A stretch of 64,000 nt of DNA from Arthrobacter crusticola (lineage in GTDB: Bacteria > Actinomycetota > Actinomycetes > Actinomycetales > Micrococcaceae): assembly GCF_004357995.1 (NCBI RefSeq), contig NZ_SMTK01000002.1, positions 496,001 through 560,000 of the forward strand. The letters are read 5' to 3'. Under the pieces are notes generated by a model, which was not told the origin of the DNA, made no database searches, and worked only from the letters and a program-made list of their open reading frames with translations. Below, piece by piece: positions 10,111 through 21,699 of this stretch. The position numbers and the translations under genes are program-made. How positions within the stretch are numbered: the first letter of the stretch is position 1; the number at the start of each line of letters is the position of its first letter.

Positions 10111-10341
10111 CGGTTCATCGGCAATTCATTGTCGACACGGTAATTCTGCTGCTCGTCCCGGCTGCTGTCGGCGTAGTCTTTCTCCATCCACCGGCGCCTC
10201 CGCCGGCGGACGGAGAGGCCGCCCATGACGCCGGAACGCACACCCGTTCCGTTGAGCCCGGGGAGGCCGGACCCGGCCTCGGCCCGGGCCGCCTCGCCCC
10301 ACCTCGAACTCGGGGTGCGCGCACCCCGGAGCGGAGTCCAC

Positions 10342-11670
10342 GTGGCACCAACCAACACCACCTCATCCGCGGCCGGCGACGGCCGGCGCAGCTACGTCAT
10401 CGACACCTCGGTCCTGCTGTCGGACCCGCGGGCGGTGCTCCGGTTCGCCGAGCACGAGGTGATCCTTCCCGTCGTCGTCATTTCCGAGCTCGAAGGCAAG
10501 CGCCACGACCCGGAGCTCGGCTACTTCGCGCGGAAGGCGCTGCGGCTGCTCGATGACCTGCGGGTCAAGCACGGCGGGCTGGACACGGCGGTCCCTCTCG
10601 GGGAAGAGGGCGGAACGCTGAAGGTCGAGCTCAACCACGTCTCGCCGGAGGTCCTTCCGGTCGGGTTCCGCAGCGCCGGCAACGACGCGCGGATCCTGGC
10701 CGTGGCCAAGCACCTCTCCCTCGAGGGCCGGGACGTCACCGTGGTCTCGAAGGATCTCCCAATGCGGGTGAAGGCCTCCGCCATGGGACTGCTCGCCGAC
10801 GAGTACCGCAACGAACTCGTCAAGGACTCCGGCTGGACCGGGGTGGCCGAGCTCGATGTGTCGGTGGAGGACCTCAACGCCCTCTACGACCACCGGCCGG
10901 TGCACTCGGATGCCGGCGCGGAGCTGCCAGTCAACACCGGTGCGATCCTCCACTCGCCCCGCGGTTCGGGGCTGGCGCGGGTCGGCGCGGACAAGCAGCT
11001 CCGGGTGGTGCGGGCCGACCGTGACGTCTTCGGGCTTTCCGGCCGTTCCGCCGAGCAGCGCCTGGCCATCGACCTGCTGCTGGACAAGGAGGTCGGCATC
11101 GTGTCCCTGGGCGGGCGGGCCGGCACCGGCAAGTCGGCGCTGGCCCTGTGCGCCGGGCTGGAGGCCGTCCTGGAGCGGCGGGAGCACCGCAAGGTCGTGG
11201 TGTTCCGGCCGCTGTACGCCGTGGGCGGGCAGGAGCTCGGGTACCTTCCCGGCAGCGAAAACGACAAGATGAACCCGTGGGCGCAGGCGGTCTTCGACAC
11301 CCTGGGTGCGCTGGTCTCGCAGGAAGTCGTTGAGGAGGTGCTCGACCGCGGCATGCTCGAGGTGCTCCCGCTGACCCACATCCGCGGACGCAGCCTCCAC
11401 GACTCCTTCGTCATCGTCGACGAGGCGCAGTCCCTCGAGAAGAACGTGCTCCTGACGGTGATGAGCCGGATCGGGCAGAACTCGCGGATCGTGCTCACCC
11501 ACGACATCGCCCAGCGCGACAACCTCCGGGTGGGCCGGCACGACGGCATCGCCGCCGTCGTCGAGACCCTCAAAGGCCACCCCCTGTTCGGGCACATCAC
11601 CCTGACCCGCTCGGAGCGCTCGCCCATTGCGGCGCTGGTGACCGACCTGCTCGAGGGCGCCGAGATCTAG
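10342..11670 (+). CDS. PIN domain - PhoH ATPase fusion (PhoH2 type)
   Basis: A 442-residue protein with an N-terminal PIN-type nuclease domain (residues ~15-150, [13 protein letters not shown] with the first acidic residue at Asp21, and [11 protein letters not shown]) fused to a PhoH-type ATPase. The Walker A is [13 protein letters not shown] near residue 257 and the Walker B is [11 protein letters not shown]. The known mycobacterial PhoH2 is a sequence-dependent RNA helicase/ribonuclease, and this architecture matches. Start was set at GTG 10342 because GGAG lies five bases upstream and family members begin shortly before the PIN domain. An in-frame ATG at 10225 would add 39 non-conserved residues. 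Confidence 0.9.
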   Translation: MAPTNTTSSAAGDGRRSYVIDTSVLLSDPRAVLRFAEHEVILPVVVISELEGKRHDPELGYFARKALRLLDDLRVKHGGLDTAVPLGEEGGTLKVELNHVSPEVLPVGFRSAGNDARILAVAKHLSLEGRDVTVVSKDLPMRVKASAMGLLADEYRNELVKDSGWTGVAELDVSVEDLNALYDHRPVHSDAGAELPVNTGAILHSPRGSGLARVGADKQLRVVRADRDVFGLSGRSAEQRLAIDLLLDKEVGIVSLGGRAGTGKSALALCAGLEAVLERREHRKVVVFRPLYAVGGQELGYLPGSENDKMNPWAQAVFDTLGALVSQEVVEEVLDRGMLEVLPLTHIRGRSLHDSFVIVDEAQSLEKNVLLTVMSRIGQNSRIVLTHDIAQRDNLRVGRHDGIAAVVETLKGHPLFGHITLTRSERSPIAALVTDLLEGAEI

Positions 11671-11735
11671 GGGCGGTATCGGCCGCGGCACCCGGCCCAC
11701 CGGACGGGCGGACGGCCGGGGGTGCACGGGTGGCA

Positions 11736-11741
11736 TAGGGT
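11736..11741 (+). promoter_or_regulatory. -10 box of the Nudix gene
   Basis: TAGGGT, 7 nt before the ATG at 11749; no Shine-Dalgarno sequence in between. Confidence 0.5.
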
Positions 11742-11748
11742 GTTTTGC

Positions 11749-12219
11749 ATGCCTACACCCGACTTCGTCCTTGAACTGAGGGAAAAGATCGGCCACGCCC
11801 CGCTCTGGCTGCCCGGGGTGGGCGCCGTGGTCTACAACGCGGCGGGGGAGGTGCTGCTGGGCCGGCGCGCCGACAACGGCCGGTGGACGATCATCACCGG
11901 CATGGTGGACCCGGGGGAGGAACCGGCCCAGGCGATGCGCCGGGAGGTGTACGAGGAGACGGGCGTGGACGTTGAGGTCGAGGTGCTCCTCAATGTCGGC
12001 GTCGTCGGGCCGATCACCTTCCCCAACGGCGATGTCTGCACCTTCCTGAACCTCGACTTCCGCTGCCGATACCTGGGCGGGGAGGCCCGCGTGAACGACG
12101 ACGAGTCCCTCGAGGTGGGCTGGTTCGCTCTGGACGCCCTGCCCGAACTCAACCAGCGCCACCGGGAGCTGGTGCTCACGGCCGCCGCCGCCGACGGCGT
12201 GCCCACCTTCCACCGCTGA
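11749..12219 (+). CDS. Nudix hydrolase
   Basis: A 156-residue Nudix-family pyrophosphohydrolase. The Nudix box is perfect (G-x5-E-x7-REVYEETGV, about residues 51-73), which provides the Mg-binding helix. The substrate cannot be told; family members clear oxidised nucleotides, dinucleotide polyphosphates or nucleotide sugars. The ATG at 11749 is preceded by a -10 box and not by a ribosome binding site, so the mRNA is probably leaderless. The gene faces the MFS transporter, with palindromic repeat A between them. Confidence 0.92.
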   Translation: MPTPDFVLELREKIGHAPLWLPGVGAVVYNAAGEVLLGRRADNGRWTIITGMVDPGEEPAQAMRREVYEETGVDVEVEVLLNVGVVGPITFPNGDVCTFLNLDFRCRYLGGEARVNDDESLEVGWFALDALPELNQRHRELVLTAAAADGVPTFHR

Positions 12220-12230
12220 GGCCAGCCCCC

Positions 12231-12311
12231 GACGCGCCCCTTAACGACGCACGCGCCCGTTAACGACGAACGCACCGGATAAACCCGGTGCGTTTGTCGT
12301 TAACGGGCGCG
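12231..12311. repeat. Long palindromic repeat, copy A, right after the Nudix gene
   Basis: Two 27-nt arms (12252-12278 and 12285-12311) pair perfectly except for one G-T wobble, around the 6-nt loop ATAAAC. The bases just before (12234-12251) are a degenerate extra copy of the left arm. A 28-nt stretch including the left arm and loop (12256-12283) is identical to copy B at 14657-14684. It lies between the convergent Nudix and MFS genes, so it can act as a bidirectional terminator. Confidence 0.85.
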
Positions 12312-12339
12312 CAGGGCGCTTCGGTGCAAACCGGAGGGG

Positions 12340-14606
<2,267 letters not shown>

Positions 14607-14617
14607 AGAGTAAATAA

Positions 14618-14642
14618 TTGCACTTTTTGGGTTAGAGTGCAA
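14618..14642 (-). promoter_or_regulatory. tetR-MFS promoter with inverted-repeat operator
   Basis: TTGCACT, 11 nt, AGTGCAA is a perfect 7-bp inverted repeat. On the minus strand its first arm supplies a TTGCAC -35 box, and AATTAT lies 17 nt further on as the -10. A third TTGCACT occurs at 14591-14597 inside the gene start. This fits autoregulation. Confidence 0.6.
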
Positions 14643-14653
14643 TCTACAGCTGT

Positions 14654-14711
14654 GCACCCGTTAACGACGAACGCACCGGATAAAACCGATGCGTTCGTCG
14701 TTTTCGGGTGC
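14654..14711. repeat. Long palindromic repeat, copy B, between tetR and fumC
   Basis: Two 26-nt arms (14654-14679 and 14686-14711) pair with three mismatches around the loop ATAAAA. Same orientation and core sequence as copy A. It is 29 nt past the fumC stop and just upstream of the tetR promoter, so it may terminate fumC. Confidence 0.85.
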
Positions 14712-14739
14712 GCCGGCCGCGTGCGGGCGCTCGAAGGGG

Positions 14740-16179
14740 TCAGGCCTGCGGCGGGCGGGTCATCGACAGGACGTCGAGTGCCGTATCGAGCTGCTCCTCG
14801 GTGAGCTCGCCGCGCTCCACGAAGCCCAGGGCGAGCACGGCCTCACGCACGGTGAGCCCCTCGGCGACGGCCTTCTTGGCGATCTTCGCGGCGTTCTCAT
14901 AGCCGATGAACTTGTTCAGCGGAGTCACGATCGACGGCGAGGCCTCGGCGAGGAAGCGGGCCCGCTCCACGTTCGCGGTGATCCCGTCGACCATGCGGTC
15001 GGCCGAGACGCGGCAGGAGTTGCTGAGCAGGCGGATCGACTCGAGCACGTTGCGGGCGATCACCGGGATGCCGACGTTCAGCTCGAACGCGCCGTTGGTG
15101 CCGGCCCAGGCCACGGTGGCGTCATTGCCGATGACCTGCGCGCAGACCATGAGCACGGCCTCCGGGATGACCGGGTTGACCTTGCCGGGCATGATCGAGG
15201 AGCCCGGCTGCAGGTCGGGCAGGGCGATCTCGCCCAGGCCCGTATTGGGCCCGGAGCCGAGCCAGCGGAGGTCGTTGTGGATCTTCGTCAGGGACACCGC
15301 GATGGTGCGCAGCATCCCCGAGACCTCCACGAGGCCGTCGCGGTTCGCCTGGGCCTCGAAGTGGTCGCGGGCCTCGGTCAGCGGAAGGGCGGTGTCGGCG
15401 GCGAGCAGCTCGATCACGCGCGCCGAGAATCCGGCGGGGGTGTTGATGCCGGTGCCGACGGCGGTGCCGCCCAAGGGGACCTCGGCGACGCGGGGCAGGG
15501 ACGCCTGAATCCGCTCGATGCCGTAGCGGACCTGCGCGGCGTAGCCGCCGAACTCCTGACCCAGGGTGACGGGGGTGGCGTCCATCAGGTGGGTGCGCCC
15601 GGACTTCACCACGGTGCTGAACTCCTCGGCCTTGCGCTCCAGCGCCGCGGCGAGGTGCTCAAGGGCCGGGATCAGGTCGTTGGTCAGCGCCGAGGTCGCC
15701 GCGACGTGCACCGAGGTCGGGAAGACGTCGTTGGAGGACTGGGAGGCGTTGACGTGGTCGTTGGGGTGGACCGTCACCGCGCTGCCGGCGGCCTCGAGGG
15801 CACGCGTCGCAAGGGTCGCGATGACCTCGTTGGCGTTCATGTTCGATGAGGTGCCAGAGCCGGTCTGGTAGATGTCAACGGGGAAGTCGCCGTCGTACTT
15901 TCCCGCCGCCACCTCCTCGGCCGCGGCTTCGATGGCCCGGGCGCGCTCGCCGTCGAGCACCCCCAGTTCGGCGTTGGCGGTCGCGGCTGCCTTCTTAATG
16001 CGGGCCAGCGCTTCGATGTGCGCCCGCTCCAGGGTGGTGCCGGAGATCGGGAAGTTCTCGACGGCGCGCTGGGTCTGCGCGCGGTACAGGGCGTTGGCCG
16101 GAACGCGCACCTCGCCCATGGTGTCGTGCTCGATCCGGAATCCGGCGTCCTGGGAAGTGGTGTTCGGGGTTGGCGTCAT
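14740..16179 (-). CDS. fumC: Class II fumarate hydratase
   Basis: A 479-residue cytoplasmic TCA-cycle enzyme that interconverts fumarate and malate without an iron-sulfur cluster. The fumarase/aspartase signature [11 protein letters not shown] lies at about residues 325-335, with the other conserved blocks [17 protein letters not shown] and [14 protein letters not shown]. The length matches class II enzymes. Start ATG 16179; a GAGAAT -10-like hexamer ends 6 nt upstream. The gene is followed by repeat B. Its position between phoH and glpX is conserved in related actinomycetes. Confidence 0.96.
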   Translation of the reverse strand: MTPTPNTTSQDAGFRIEHDTMGEVRVPANALYRAQTQRAVENFPISGTTLERAHIEALARIKKAAATANAELGVLDGERARAIEAAAEEVAAGKYDGDFPVDIYQTGSGTSSNMNANEVIATLATRALEAAGSAVTVHPNDHVNASQSSNDVFPTSVHVAATSALTNDLIPALEHLAAALERKAEEFSTVVKSGRTHLMDATPVTLGQEFGGYAAQVRYGIERIQASLPRVAEVPLGGTAVGTGINTPAGFSARVIELLAADTALPLTEARDHFEAQANRDGLVEVSGMLRTIAVSLTKIHNDLRWLGSGPNTGLGEIALPDLQPGSSIMPGKVNPVIPEAVLMVCAQVIGNDATVAWAGTNGAFELNVGIPVIARNVLESIRLLSNSCRVSADRMVDGITANVERARFLAEASPSIVTPLNKFIGYENAAKIAKKAVAEGLTVREAVLALGFVERGELTEEQLDTALDVLSMTRPPQA

Positions 16180-16201
16180 GGGCCAATTCTCGCCTCAGCG
16201 C

Positions 16202-16816
16202 TTACAGTGCGCCAAATCCGGAGACCCGGACCACCTTGCCCTCCGCCAGCCGGTACGATACCCCGACGACGGCGGTCGAACCGGCCTCCACGGCGTCGGC
16301 GATTACCCGGGAGCTGTCCACCAGCCGCTTGGAGGTCTGCCTCACGTGCTCGACGGCGGTGCCGTTGACCTCCGTCGTTCCGTCGCGCCGGGCCGTCAGC
16401 ACCGAGGGGGTGATGCGCTCCACGAGGTCCCGCAGGAACCCGGTGGGCATGTTCCCGGTGTCGATGGCGTCCATCGTCGCAGTGACCGCCCCGCAGTTGT
16501 CGTGCCCGAGGATGACGATCAGCGGCACGCCCAGCACGCTCACGCTGTACTCGAGGGAACCAAGCACGGCGTCGTCGATCACCTGGCCGGCGGTGCGGAC
16601 GACGAACACGTCGCCGAGGCCGAGGTCGAAGATGATCTCGGCGGCGAGCCGGGAGTCGGAGCACCCGAAAATCACGGCGAAGGGGTTCTGGTTGTGCACC
16701 AGGGTTCTCCGGCGCGAGGCGTCCTGGTTGGGGTGGGAGGAATCCGCGGCGACGAAGCGCGCGTTGCCTTCCTGAAGTCGGTGCCAGGCCTGGGCGGGGG
16801 TCAGTTGCTCAGTCAC
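16202..16816 (-). CDS. Beta-class carbonic anhydrase
   Basis: A 204-residue zinc enzyme for CO2/bicarbonate interconversion. The zinc ligands are all present: Cys52 and the Asp/Arg dyad in GCSDSR, His105 and Cys108 in GHDNCGA. The N-terminus TPAQAWHRLQEGNARFV is typical of the family. Start is GTG 16816. It lies 22 bp upstream of fumC on the same strand but has its own promoter. It likely supplies bicarbonate for carboxylations such as anaplerosis. Confidence 0.95.
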   Translation of the reverse strand: MTEQLTPAQAWHRLQEGNARFVAADSSHPNQDASRRRTLVHNQNPFAVIFGCSDSRLAAEIIFDLGLGDVFVVRTAGQVIDDAVLGSLEYSVSVLGVPLIVILGHDNCGAVTATMDAIDTGNMPTGFLRDLVERITPSVLTARRDGTTEVNGTAVEHVRQTSKRLVDSSRVIADAVEAGSTAVVGVSYRLAEGKVVRVSGFGAL

Positions 16817-16822
16817 GCCCCC

Positions 16823-16828
16823 ACTCTA
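16823..16828 (-). promoter_or_regulatory. -10 box of carbonic anhydrase gene
   Basis: TAGAGT, 6 nt before the GTG at 16816. Confidence 0.5.
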
Positions 16829-16836
16829 CCGGTGGG

Positions 16837-17481
16837 TCAGGGGGCCTCGGCAGTCGGCGGCGCGGGTTCGACGTCGGCCAGGACCGCCTCGGCCAGCACG
16901 TCGAATTCGGCGAGGTCGGCCTCACCGCTGAGGATGAGGGTGGATCCGTCCACCTCGGAGGTGAGCACCGTATCGCCGTTTGAGGCATCGAGCAGCTCCC
17001 ACTCGACCCCGCCGATGCTGCGCCCGCCGGAGACCTGCGCCTCACCGGCCTGCTGGGCCGTCCAGGTCGGGTTGCCCTCGACGGTCTGGGTGAACTGGAT
17101 GAAGCCCTTATCCGGGGTGAGGTAGCCGACCTCCCAGTAGTCGACGCCGTCGCTGGTGCCCGCGGTCCAGCGCGCGAAGTTCGAATTCCAGTCCTCGGGC
17201 AGCTCCGGGGCGGCCGGTTCGTAGCCGGCGTCGCCCGCGGCCTGGCCCGCGACCCGCTCGACGTCGATGTCGCGCTGGTAGGTCTCGGCGGTGTGCGTGG
17301 GATTGATCAGGACGACCGGGACGACGATTGCGACGGTCGCGGCCACCGCCATCACCATCCCCACCACCGTCGAGTTGGCGCGTTTGGCCTGGGCAGGTGT
17401 CAGGACCGGCTTGGGCGCCGGGGTGTCGGGGCCGGGCCGGGCGCCGTCGGGGCCTGCGGTCTCCTGCTGTGCATCGCTCAC
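16837..17481 (-). CDS. DUF4245 membrane-anchored protein
   Basis: A 214-residue protein of unknown function. A Pro/Gln-rich cytoplasmic N-terminus is followed by one membrane helix (about residues 38-59, VVGMVMAVAATVAIVVPVVL) and an extracytoplasmic domain of ~150 residues with YWEVGYLTPDKGFIQFTQT. This matches DUF4245, which is usually next to glpX in actinomycetes. Start GTG 17481 was chosen because family members begin close to the SDAQ-type N-terminus; GGAAG abuts it. A far longer frame upstream is antisense to glpX and was rejected. Confidence 0.82.
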   Translation of the reverse strand: MSDAQQETAGPDGARPGPDTPAPKPVLTPAQAKRANSTVVGMVMAVAATVAIVVPVVLINPTHTAETYQRDIDVERVAGQAAGDAGYEPAAPELPEDWNSNFARWTAGTSDGVDYWEVGYLTPDKGFIQFTQTVEGNPTWTAQQAGEAQVSGGRSIGGVEWELLDASNGDTVLTSEVDGSTLILSGEADLAEFDVLAEAVLADVEPAPPTAEAP

Positions 17482-17559
17482 CTTCCCATTTTCCCCCACG
17501 GGAGGCCCCCGGCCTAAACGGATGCCCCAAGCCCGGCTCCACTGGCGGACCGCCCCCAC

Positions 17560-17565
17560 TATGAT
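17560..17565 (+). promoter_or_regulatory. -10 box upstream of glpX
   Basis: TATGAT, a near-consensus -10 about 77 nt before the glpX start. No good -35 is visible at 16-18 nt. Confidence 0.4.
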
Positions 17566-17641
17566 GGCTTCAGGGACTGTGCCGGCCCCGCCGGCGGAAC
17601 CGGACCTGCGACAAACACTGCCTTCAACGACGAGGACCCAC

Positions 17642-18694
17642 GTGACCGACAACGCCGCAAACCCCACCGCCCAGAACGCCCAGTACTCCACCCTGTCGCC
17701 TGCCCTTGCCGTCGGCGACCAGGAGCCTGACCGCAACCTCGCGCTGGAACTGGTGCGCGTGACCGAGGCCGCGGCCATCGCCGGCGGGCACTGGGTGGGC
17801 TTCGGCGATAAGAACCTCGCGGACGGCGCCGCGGTCGACGCCATGCGTTCCCTGCTCTCCACGGTCCACTTCAACGGGATCGTCGTCATCGGTGAGGGCG
17901 AGAAGGACGAAGCCCCGATGCTCTACAACGGGGAGCGGGTCGGCGACGGCAGCGGGCCGCTGTGCGACGTCGCGGTCGACCCCATCGACGGCACCCGGCT
18001 GACCGCCCTAGGCATCAACAATGCGCTCGCCGTGCTCGCCGTCGCCGAACGCGGCACCATGTTCGACCCGTCGGCGGTGTTCTACATGGAGAAGCTGGTC
18101 ACCGGCCCGGAGGCCGCCGACATGGTCGACCTGCGCCTGCCGGTGAAGCAGAACCTCCACCTGATCGCCAAGTCCAAGGGCAAGAAGGTCAGCCAGCTCA
18201 ACGTCATGGTGCTCGACCGGGACCGCCACAAGCCGCTGATCGAGGAGATCCGCGCCGCCGGGGCCCGCACGAAGTTCATCATGGACGGCGACGTCGCCGG
18301 CGCGATCGCCGCCGCCCGCGAGGGCACCGACGTCGACGCCCTGATGGGCATCGGCGGAACACCCGAGGGCATCGTGGCCGCCTGCGCCATCAAGACCCTC
18401 GGCGGCGTCATCCAGGGCCGGCTGTGGCCCACCAGCGACGAGGAGAAGCAGAAGGCCATCGACGCCGGGCACGACCTCGACCGGGTCCTCTCGACCGATG
18501 ACCTGGTCACCAGCGACAACTGCTACTTCGCCGCGACGGGCATCACCGACGGCGACCTGCTGCGCGGGGTGCGGTACAACAAGGACAAGGTCCTCACCCA
18601 GTCGATCGTCATGCGCTCGAAGTCCGGGACCATCCGGGTCGTCGACGGCGAGCACCAGGCCCACAAATGGGAAAGCTACGCCCGCATCAAGTAG
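17642..18694 (+). CDS. glpX: Class II fructose-1,6-bisphosphatase
   Basis: A 350-residue gluconeogenic enzyme that removes the 1-phosphate from fructose 1,6-bisphosphate. The metal-site motifs are complete: IGEGEKDEAPML, DVAVDPIDGTRLT and GIGGTPEGIVAACA. Length and motifs match the GlpX type, the only FBPase in many actinobacteria. Start is GTG 17642 with GAGGA five bases upstream; the open frame further upstream is antisense to DUF4245. Three 13-bp imperfect tandem repeats follow the stop. Confidence 0.96.
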   Translation: MTDNAANPTAQNAQYSTLSPALAVGDQEPDRNLALELVRVTEAAAIAGGHWVGFGDKNLADGAAVDAMRSLLSTVHFNGIVVIGEGEKDEAPMLYNGERVGDGSGPLCDVAVDPIDGTRLTALGINNALAVLAVAERGTMFDPSAVFYMEKLVTGPEAADMVDLRLPVKQNLHLIAKSKGKKVSQLNVMVLDRDRHKPLIEEIRAAGARTKFIMDGDVAGAIAAAREGTDVDALMGIGGTPEGIVAACAIKTLGGVIQGRLWPTSDEEKQKAIDAGHDLDRVLSTDDLVTSDNCYFAATGITDGDLLRGVRYNKDKVLTQSIVMRSKSGTIRVVDGEHQAHKWESYARIK

Positions 18695-18700
18695 GCAGAA

Positions 18701-18739
18701 CGAGCAGGCAGATCGAGCAGGCACATCAATCAGGCACGG
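18701..18739. repeat. 13-bp tandem repeat x3 after glpX
   Basis: cgagcaggcagat, cgagcaggcacat and caatcaggcacgg in direct succession, six bases past the glpX stop and before the MocA gene. Confidence 0.7.
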
Positions 18740-18774
18740 CGCCGGCTCCGCCGGGGAAAGGGCCGGTGAGGTCA

Positions 18775-19923
18775 ATGGCTCCGCAGCGTGAGTCAACCCG
18801 CCCGCTGGGCGTGGCCGTGATCGGCTACGCGTTCATGGGCAAGGCCCACTCCCATGCCTGGCGCAATGTCGCCGGGTACTTCGAGGTGCCGGCCTTCGAA
18901 CAGAAGGTCCTCGTCGGGCGGGACGCCGACTCGGTGGCCGACGCGGCCCGGCGGTATGGCTGGCAGGAATCCGAGACCGACTGGCGGAAGGTCCTCGACC
19001 GGCCCGACATCGACATCGTCGACATCTGCACCCCGGGGTGGCTTCACGCCGAGATTGCCGTGGCCGCCCTCGAGGCCGGAAAGCACGTCCTGGTGGAGAA
19101 ACCGCTGGCCAACACCGTCGCGGAGGCCGAAACCATGGTCGCGGCCGCCCGCGCGGCCCGGGCGCGCGGCGTCCAGTCGATGGTCGGGTTCAACTTTCGG
19201 CGGGTCCCGGCGCTCGCCCTGGCCCGCACGCTCATCGCCGAGGGCCGGCTCGGGGAGATCCGCCAGGTCCGCACGGCGTACCTCCAGGACTGGCTGGCCG
19301 ACGCCGAGGCGCCCATGGTGTGGCGGCTGCAGAAGGAGAAGGCCGGCTCCGGGGCGCTGGGGGACATCGCCTCCCACGCCATCGACCAGGTGCAGTTCCT
19401 GCTGGGGGACACCGTCGCCGACGCCACCGGCCGGATGCGCACCTTCGTCGGATCCCGCCGCGGGCCCGACGGCCCGCAGGAGGTCACCGTCGACGACGCC
19501 GTCTGGGCGAGCCTGTCCCTGACCTCCGGGGCGGTGGCGAGCGTCGAGGTGTCACGGATGGCGCTGGGCCGGAAGAACGCGCTGCGGATCGAGGTGTTCG
19601 GCACCCGCGGGTCCCTTTCCTTCGACTCCGAGTCGCTCAACGAGCTCTCCGTGTTCGACGGCGCGGTAGCCGCCGCCGGGCAGGGGTTCACCCGCGTCCT
19701 GGTCACCGAACCCGAACACCCCTACCTCGAGGCGTGGTGGCCGCAGGGCCACCTGCTCGGTTGGGAGCACTCCTTCACCCACGAGATCCGCGACTTCCTG
19801 GTGGCCGTGGCGGCCGGCACGGAGCCGAGCCCGTCCTTCGAGGACGGGCTGCAGCTCCAGCGGGTGCTCGCCGCGGTCGCCGAGAGCGCGGCGTCGGGCA
19901 GCGCGATCGTGAAGGTCGCCTGA
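18775..19923 (+). CDS. Gfo/Idh/MocA-family NAD(P)-dependent oxidoreductase
   Basis: A 382-residue sugar/polyol dehydrogenase-type protein. The Rossmann motif GVAVIGYAFMGKAH is at residues 12-25, and the family signature VEKPLANTVAEAE follows near residue 110. The segment GDIASHAIDQVQFLLG carries the usual catalytic His region. Inositol or a sugar is a likely substrate but cannot be fixed from sequence. ATG 18775 with GAGG three bases away and GTG 18766 with GAAAGG four bases away are both possible starts; the difference is three residues. It converges on the BCCT transporter with only five bases between stops. Confidence 0.88.
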   Translation: MAPQRESTRPLGVAVIGYAFMGKAHSHAWRNVAGYFEVPAFEQKVLVGRDADSVADAARRYGWQESETDWRKVLDRPDIDIVDICTPGWLHAEIAVAALEAGKHVLVEKPLANTVAEAETMVAAARAARARGVQSMVGFNFRRVPALALARTLIAEGRLGEIRQVRTAYLQDWLADAEAPMVWRLQKEKAGSGALGDIASHAIDQVQFLLGDTVADATGRMRTFVGSRRGPDGPQEVTVDDAVWASLSLTSGAVASVEVSRMALGRKNALRIEVFGTRGSLSFDSESLNELSVFDGAVAAAGQGFTRVLVTEPEHPYLEAWWPQGHLLGWEHSFTHEIRDFLVAVAAGTEPSPSFEDGLQLQRVLAAVAESAASGSAIVKVA

Positions 19924-19928
19924 CGCGC

Positions 19929-21686
19929 TTACTGCAGCTGCCGCCGGCGGCCGCGGAGGAGCCGGGCGCGCCGCTGCCGGGCCTCACGGAGCGACGCCGA
20001 GCGGGCGCGCCGCTGCCGGGCTTCGCGCAGCGACGCCGGGCGGGCGCCCGTCACGGCCGGATCGCGGACCAGGTCCATCATCAGCGCCGTGCACAGGCCG
20101 ATCATGATGAGCAGGAACGGCGCGGCGGCGATGATGGTCAGCGTCTGCAGGGCCTGCAGGCTTCCCACCCAGAGCAGGACGGCAGCCACCGCCCCCGTGA
20201 GCAGCCCCCACAGCACGGTGATCCACTTCGGCGGCACGGCCGCGCCGAAGGAGGACAGCGAGCCGAGGACGATGGAGGAGGCATCGGCGCCGGAGATGAA
20301 GAACACGGCCACGAGGAGAACCACAACGACCGAGGTGATGGCCGCCAGCGGGTAGTCGGCCAGCAGGGCGAACATCGCCGATTCCTGGCTTTCGGCGTTC
20401 GCGGCGGCGATGTCGGTCCCGGAATTCTGTGCGGTGATGGCGGTTCCACCCCAGACGCTGAACCAGATAACGCTGATGACGCTGGGCACGGCGACGACGC
20501 CGATCACGAATTCCCGGATGGTGCGCCCGCGGGAGATCTTGGCGAGGAAGGACCCGACGAAGGGGGTCCAGGAGATCCACCAGGCCCAGTAGAAGATGGT
20601 CCAGGTGGAGAGCCACTCATGGCCGCCGAATGCACCGGTGCGCGAGGCCATCTGCGGCAGGCTGACGAGGTAGCTGCCGGCGGAGGCGGGGATCAGTTCA
20701 AGGATGAACACCGTAGGGCCGACGACGAAGAGGAAGAACAGCAGGGCCAGGGCGAGGATCATGTTGCCGTTGGAGAGCCACTTGATGCCGCGGCTGATGC
20801 CGCTGACGGCGGAGACGACGAAGCAGATCGTCAGCAGGGCGATGATGCCGATCTGCAGGCCGAGGCTGCTGCCGGTGCCGAAGACCTCGGTGAGGCCGCC
20901 GTTGATCTGCATCACGCCGAGGCCCAGGGAGGTCGCCGATCCGAAGAGCGTGGCGAAGATGGCGAAGACGTCGATGGCGCGCAGCGCACCGGGTGCGGGC
21001 CTGCCGCGGAACAGGGGCAGGAAGGCGCCGCTGAAGCCGGCTCCGCGGCCCTTGCGGTAGGCGGAGTAAGCGAGGGCCAGGCCGACGACCGCGTAGATGG
21101 CCCACGGGTGGATGGCCCAGTGGAACAGCGTGTAGTTCATGGCCTGGCGCGCGGCCGCGGGGGTCCCCGGTTCGATGCCTTCCACGGGCGGCGTGAGGTA
21201 GTGCGAGATGGGCTCGGTGACGCCGTAGAACATCAGGCCGATGCCCATGCCGGCGCTGAACATCATGGCGATCCAGGACGGCGTCGAGTAGCGGGGTTTT
21301 TCGTCGTCGCGGCCGAGCCGGATCTTGCCGTACCGGCTGAAGACGAGGAAGAGGGCGAAGGCGACGAAACCGGTGGCGGTGGCCACGAAGGCCCAGCCGA
21401 AGTTGGTGACGAGACCGGCCAGGACCGCGGCGGTGACGTCGGTGAACTCCGACGGAAAGACCGCGGCGGCCAGGACCAGTGCCGCGATGACGCCGAGGGC
21501 GGTGAAGAACACCGGCCGGTCAAGCCGGGCAGAGCCGGCGGCGCGGGAGGGCTGGGGATTGGAGCCCGGCCGGGCGGGAGCCGGGCGGGTTTCAGTGCCG
21601 GATTCAGGGCCGGATTTTGGGAGGTCGGGAGCCGGTGCGTCGTGCTGTCCGGGTGGTCCTTCGGATCGTGCGGCGGTTCTAGGCAT
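19929..21686 (-). CDS. BCCT-family betaine/choline/carnitine transporter
   Basis: A 585-residue 12-helix transporter for quaternary-ammonium osmolytes. The glycine stretch SAGMGIGLMFYGVTEP is of the Na+-coupled BetP type rather than the CaiT exchanger type. The aromatic box is WWISWTPFVG. The N-terminal ~58 residues are Pro/acidic and the C-terminal tail is strongly Arg-rich, as in BetP where the tail senses osmotic stress. Uniquely, this tail contains a 13-residue unit (SLREARQRRARxx) in tandem. Start ATG 21686 follows a -10 box by 7 nt; GTG 21695 would lie inside that box. Confidence 0.93.
   Translation of the reverse strand: MPRTAARSEGPPGQHDAPAPDLPKSGPESGTETRPAPARPGSNPQPSRAAGSARLDRPVFFTALGVIAALVLAAAVFPSEFTDVTAAVLAGLVTNFGWAFVATATGFVAFALFLVFSRYGKIRLGRDDEKPRYSTPSWIAMMFSAGMGIGLMFYGVTEPISHYLTPPVEGIEPGTPAAARQAMNYTLFHWAIHPWAIYAVVGLALAYSAYRKGRGAGFSGAFLPLFRGRPAPGALRAIDVFAIFATLFGSATSLGLGVMQINGGLTEVFGTGSSLGLQIGIIALLTICFVVSAVSGISRGIKWLSNGNMILALALLFFLFVVGPTVFILELIPASAGSYLVSLPQMASRTGAFGGHEWLSTWTIFYWAWWISWTPFVGSFLAKISRGRTIREFVIGVVAVPSVISVIWFSVWGGTAITAQNSGTDIAAANAESQESAMFALLADYPLAAITSVVVVLLVAVFFISGADASSIVLGSLSSFGAAVPPKWITVLWGLLTGAVAAVLLWVGSLQALQTLTIIAAAPFLLIMIGLCTALMMDLVRDPAVTGARPASLREARQRRARSASLREARQRRARLLRGRRRQLQ
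19963..20040. repeat. 39-bp tandem duplication in the BCCT C-terminal tail
   Basis: Two near-identical 39-bp units (19963-20001 and 20002-20040) in frame, each encoding 13 residues centred on SLREARQRRAR. Confidence 0.85.
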
Positions 21687-21693
21687 ACTTTCC

Positions 21694-21699
21694 ACCCTA
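21694..21699 (-). promoter_or_regulatory. -10 box of BCCT gene
   Basis: TAGGGT, 7 nt before the ATG at 21686. Confidence 0.45.

Noticed and set aside
10225-10341. Upstream ATG start for the PIN-PhoH gene
   Set aside because: Adds non-conserved Pro/Ala-rich residues; GTG 10342 has a better-placed ribosome binding site and matches family length.
10363-12213. Long minus-strand frame across PhoH and Nudix genes
   Set aside because: Shadow of two well-supported plus-strand genes; no family similarity in the antisense translation.
17482-17889. Long N-terminal extension of the DUF4245 frame
   Set aside because: It runs antisense through the glpX start; the family begins at the GTG at 17481.
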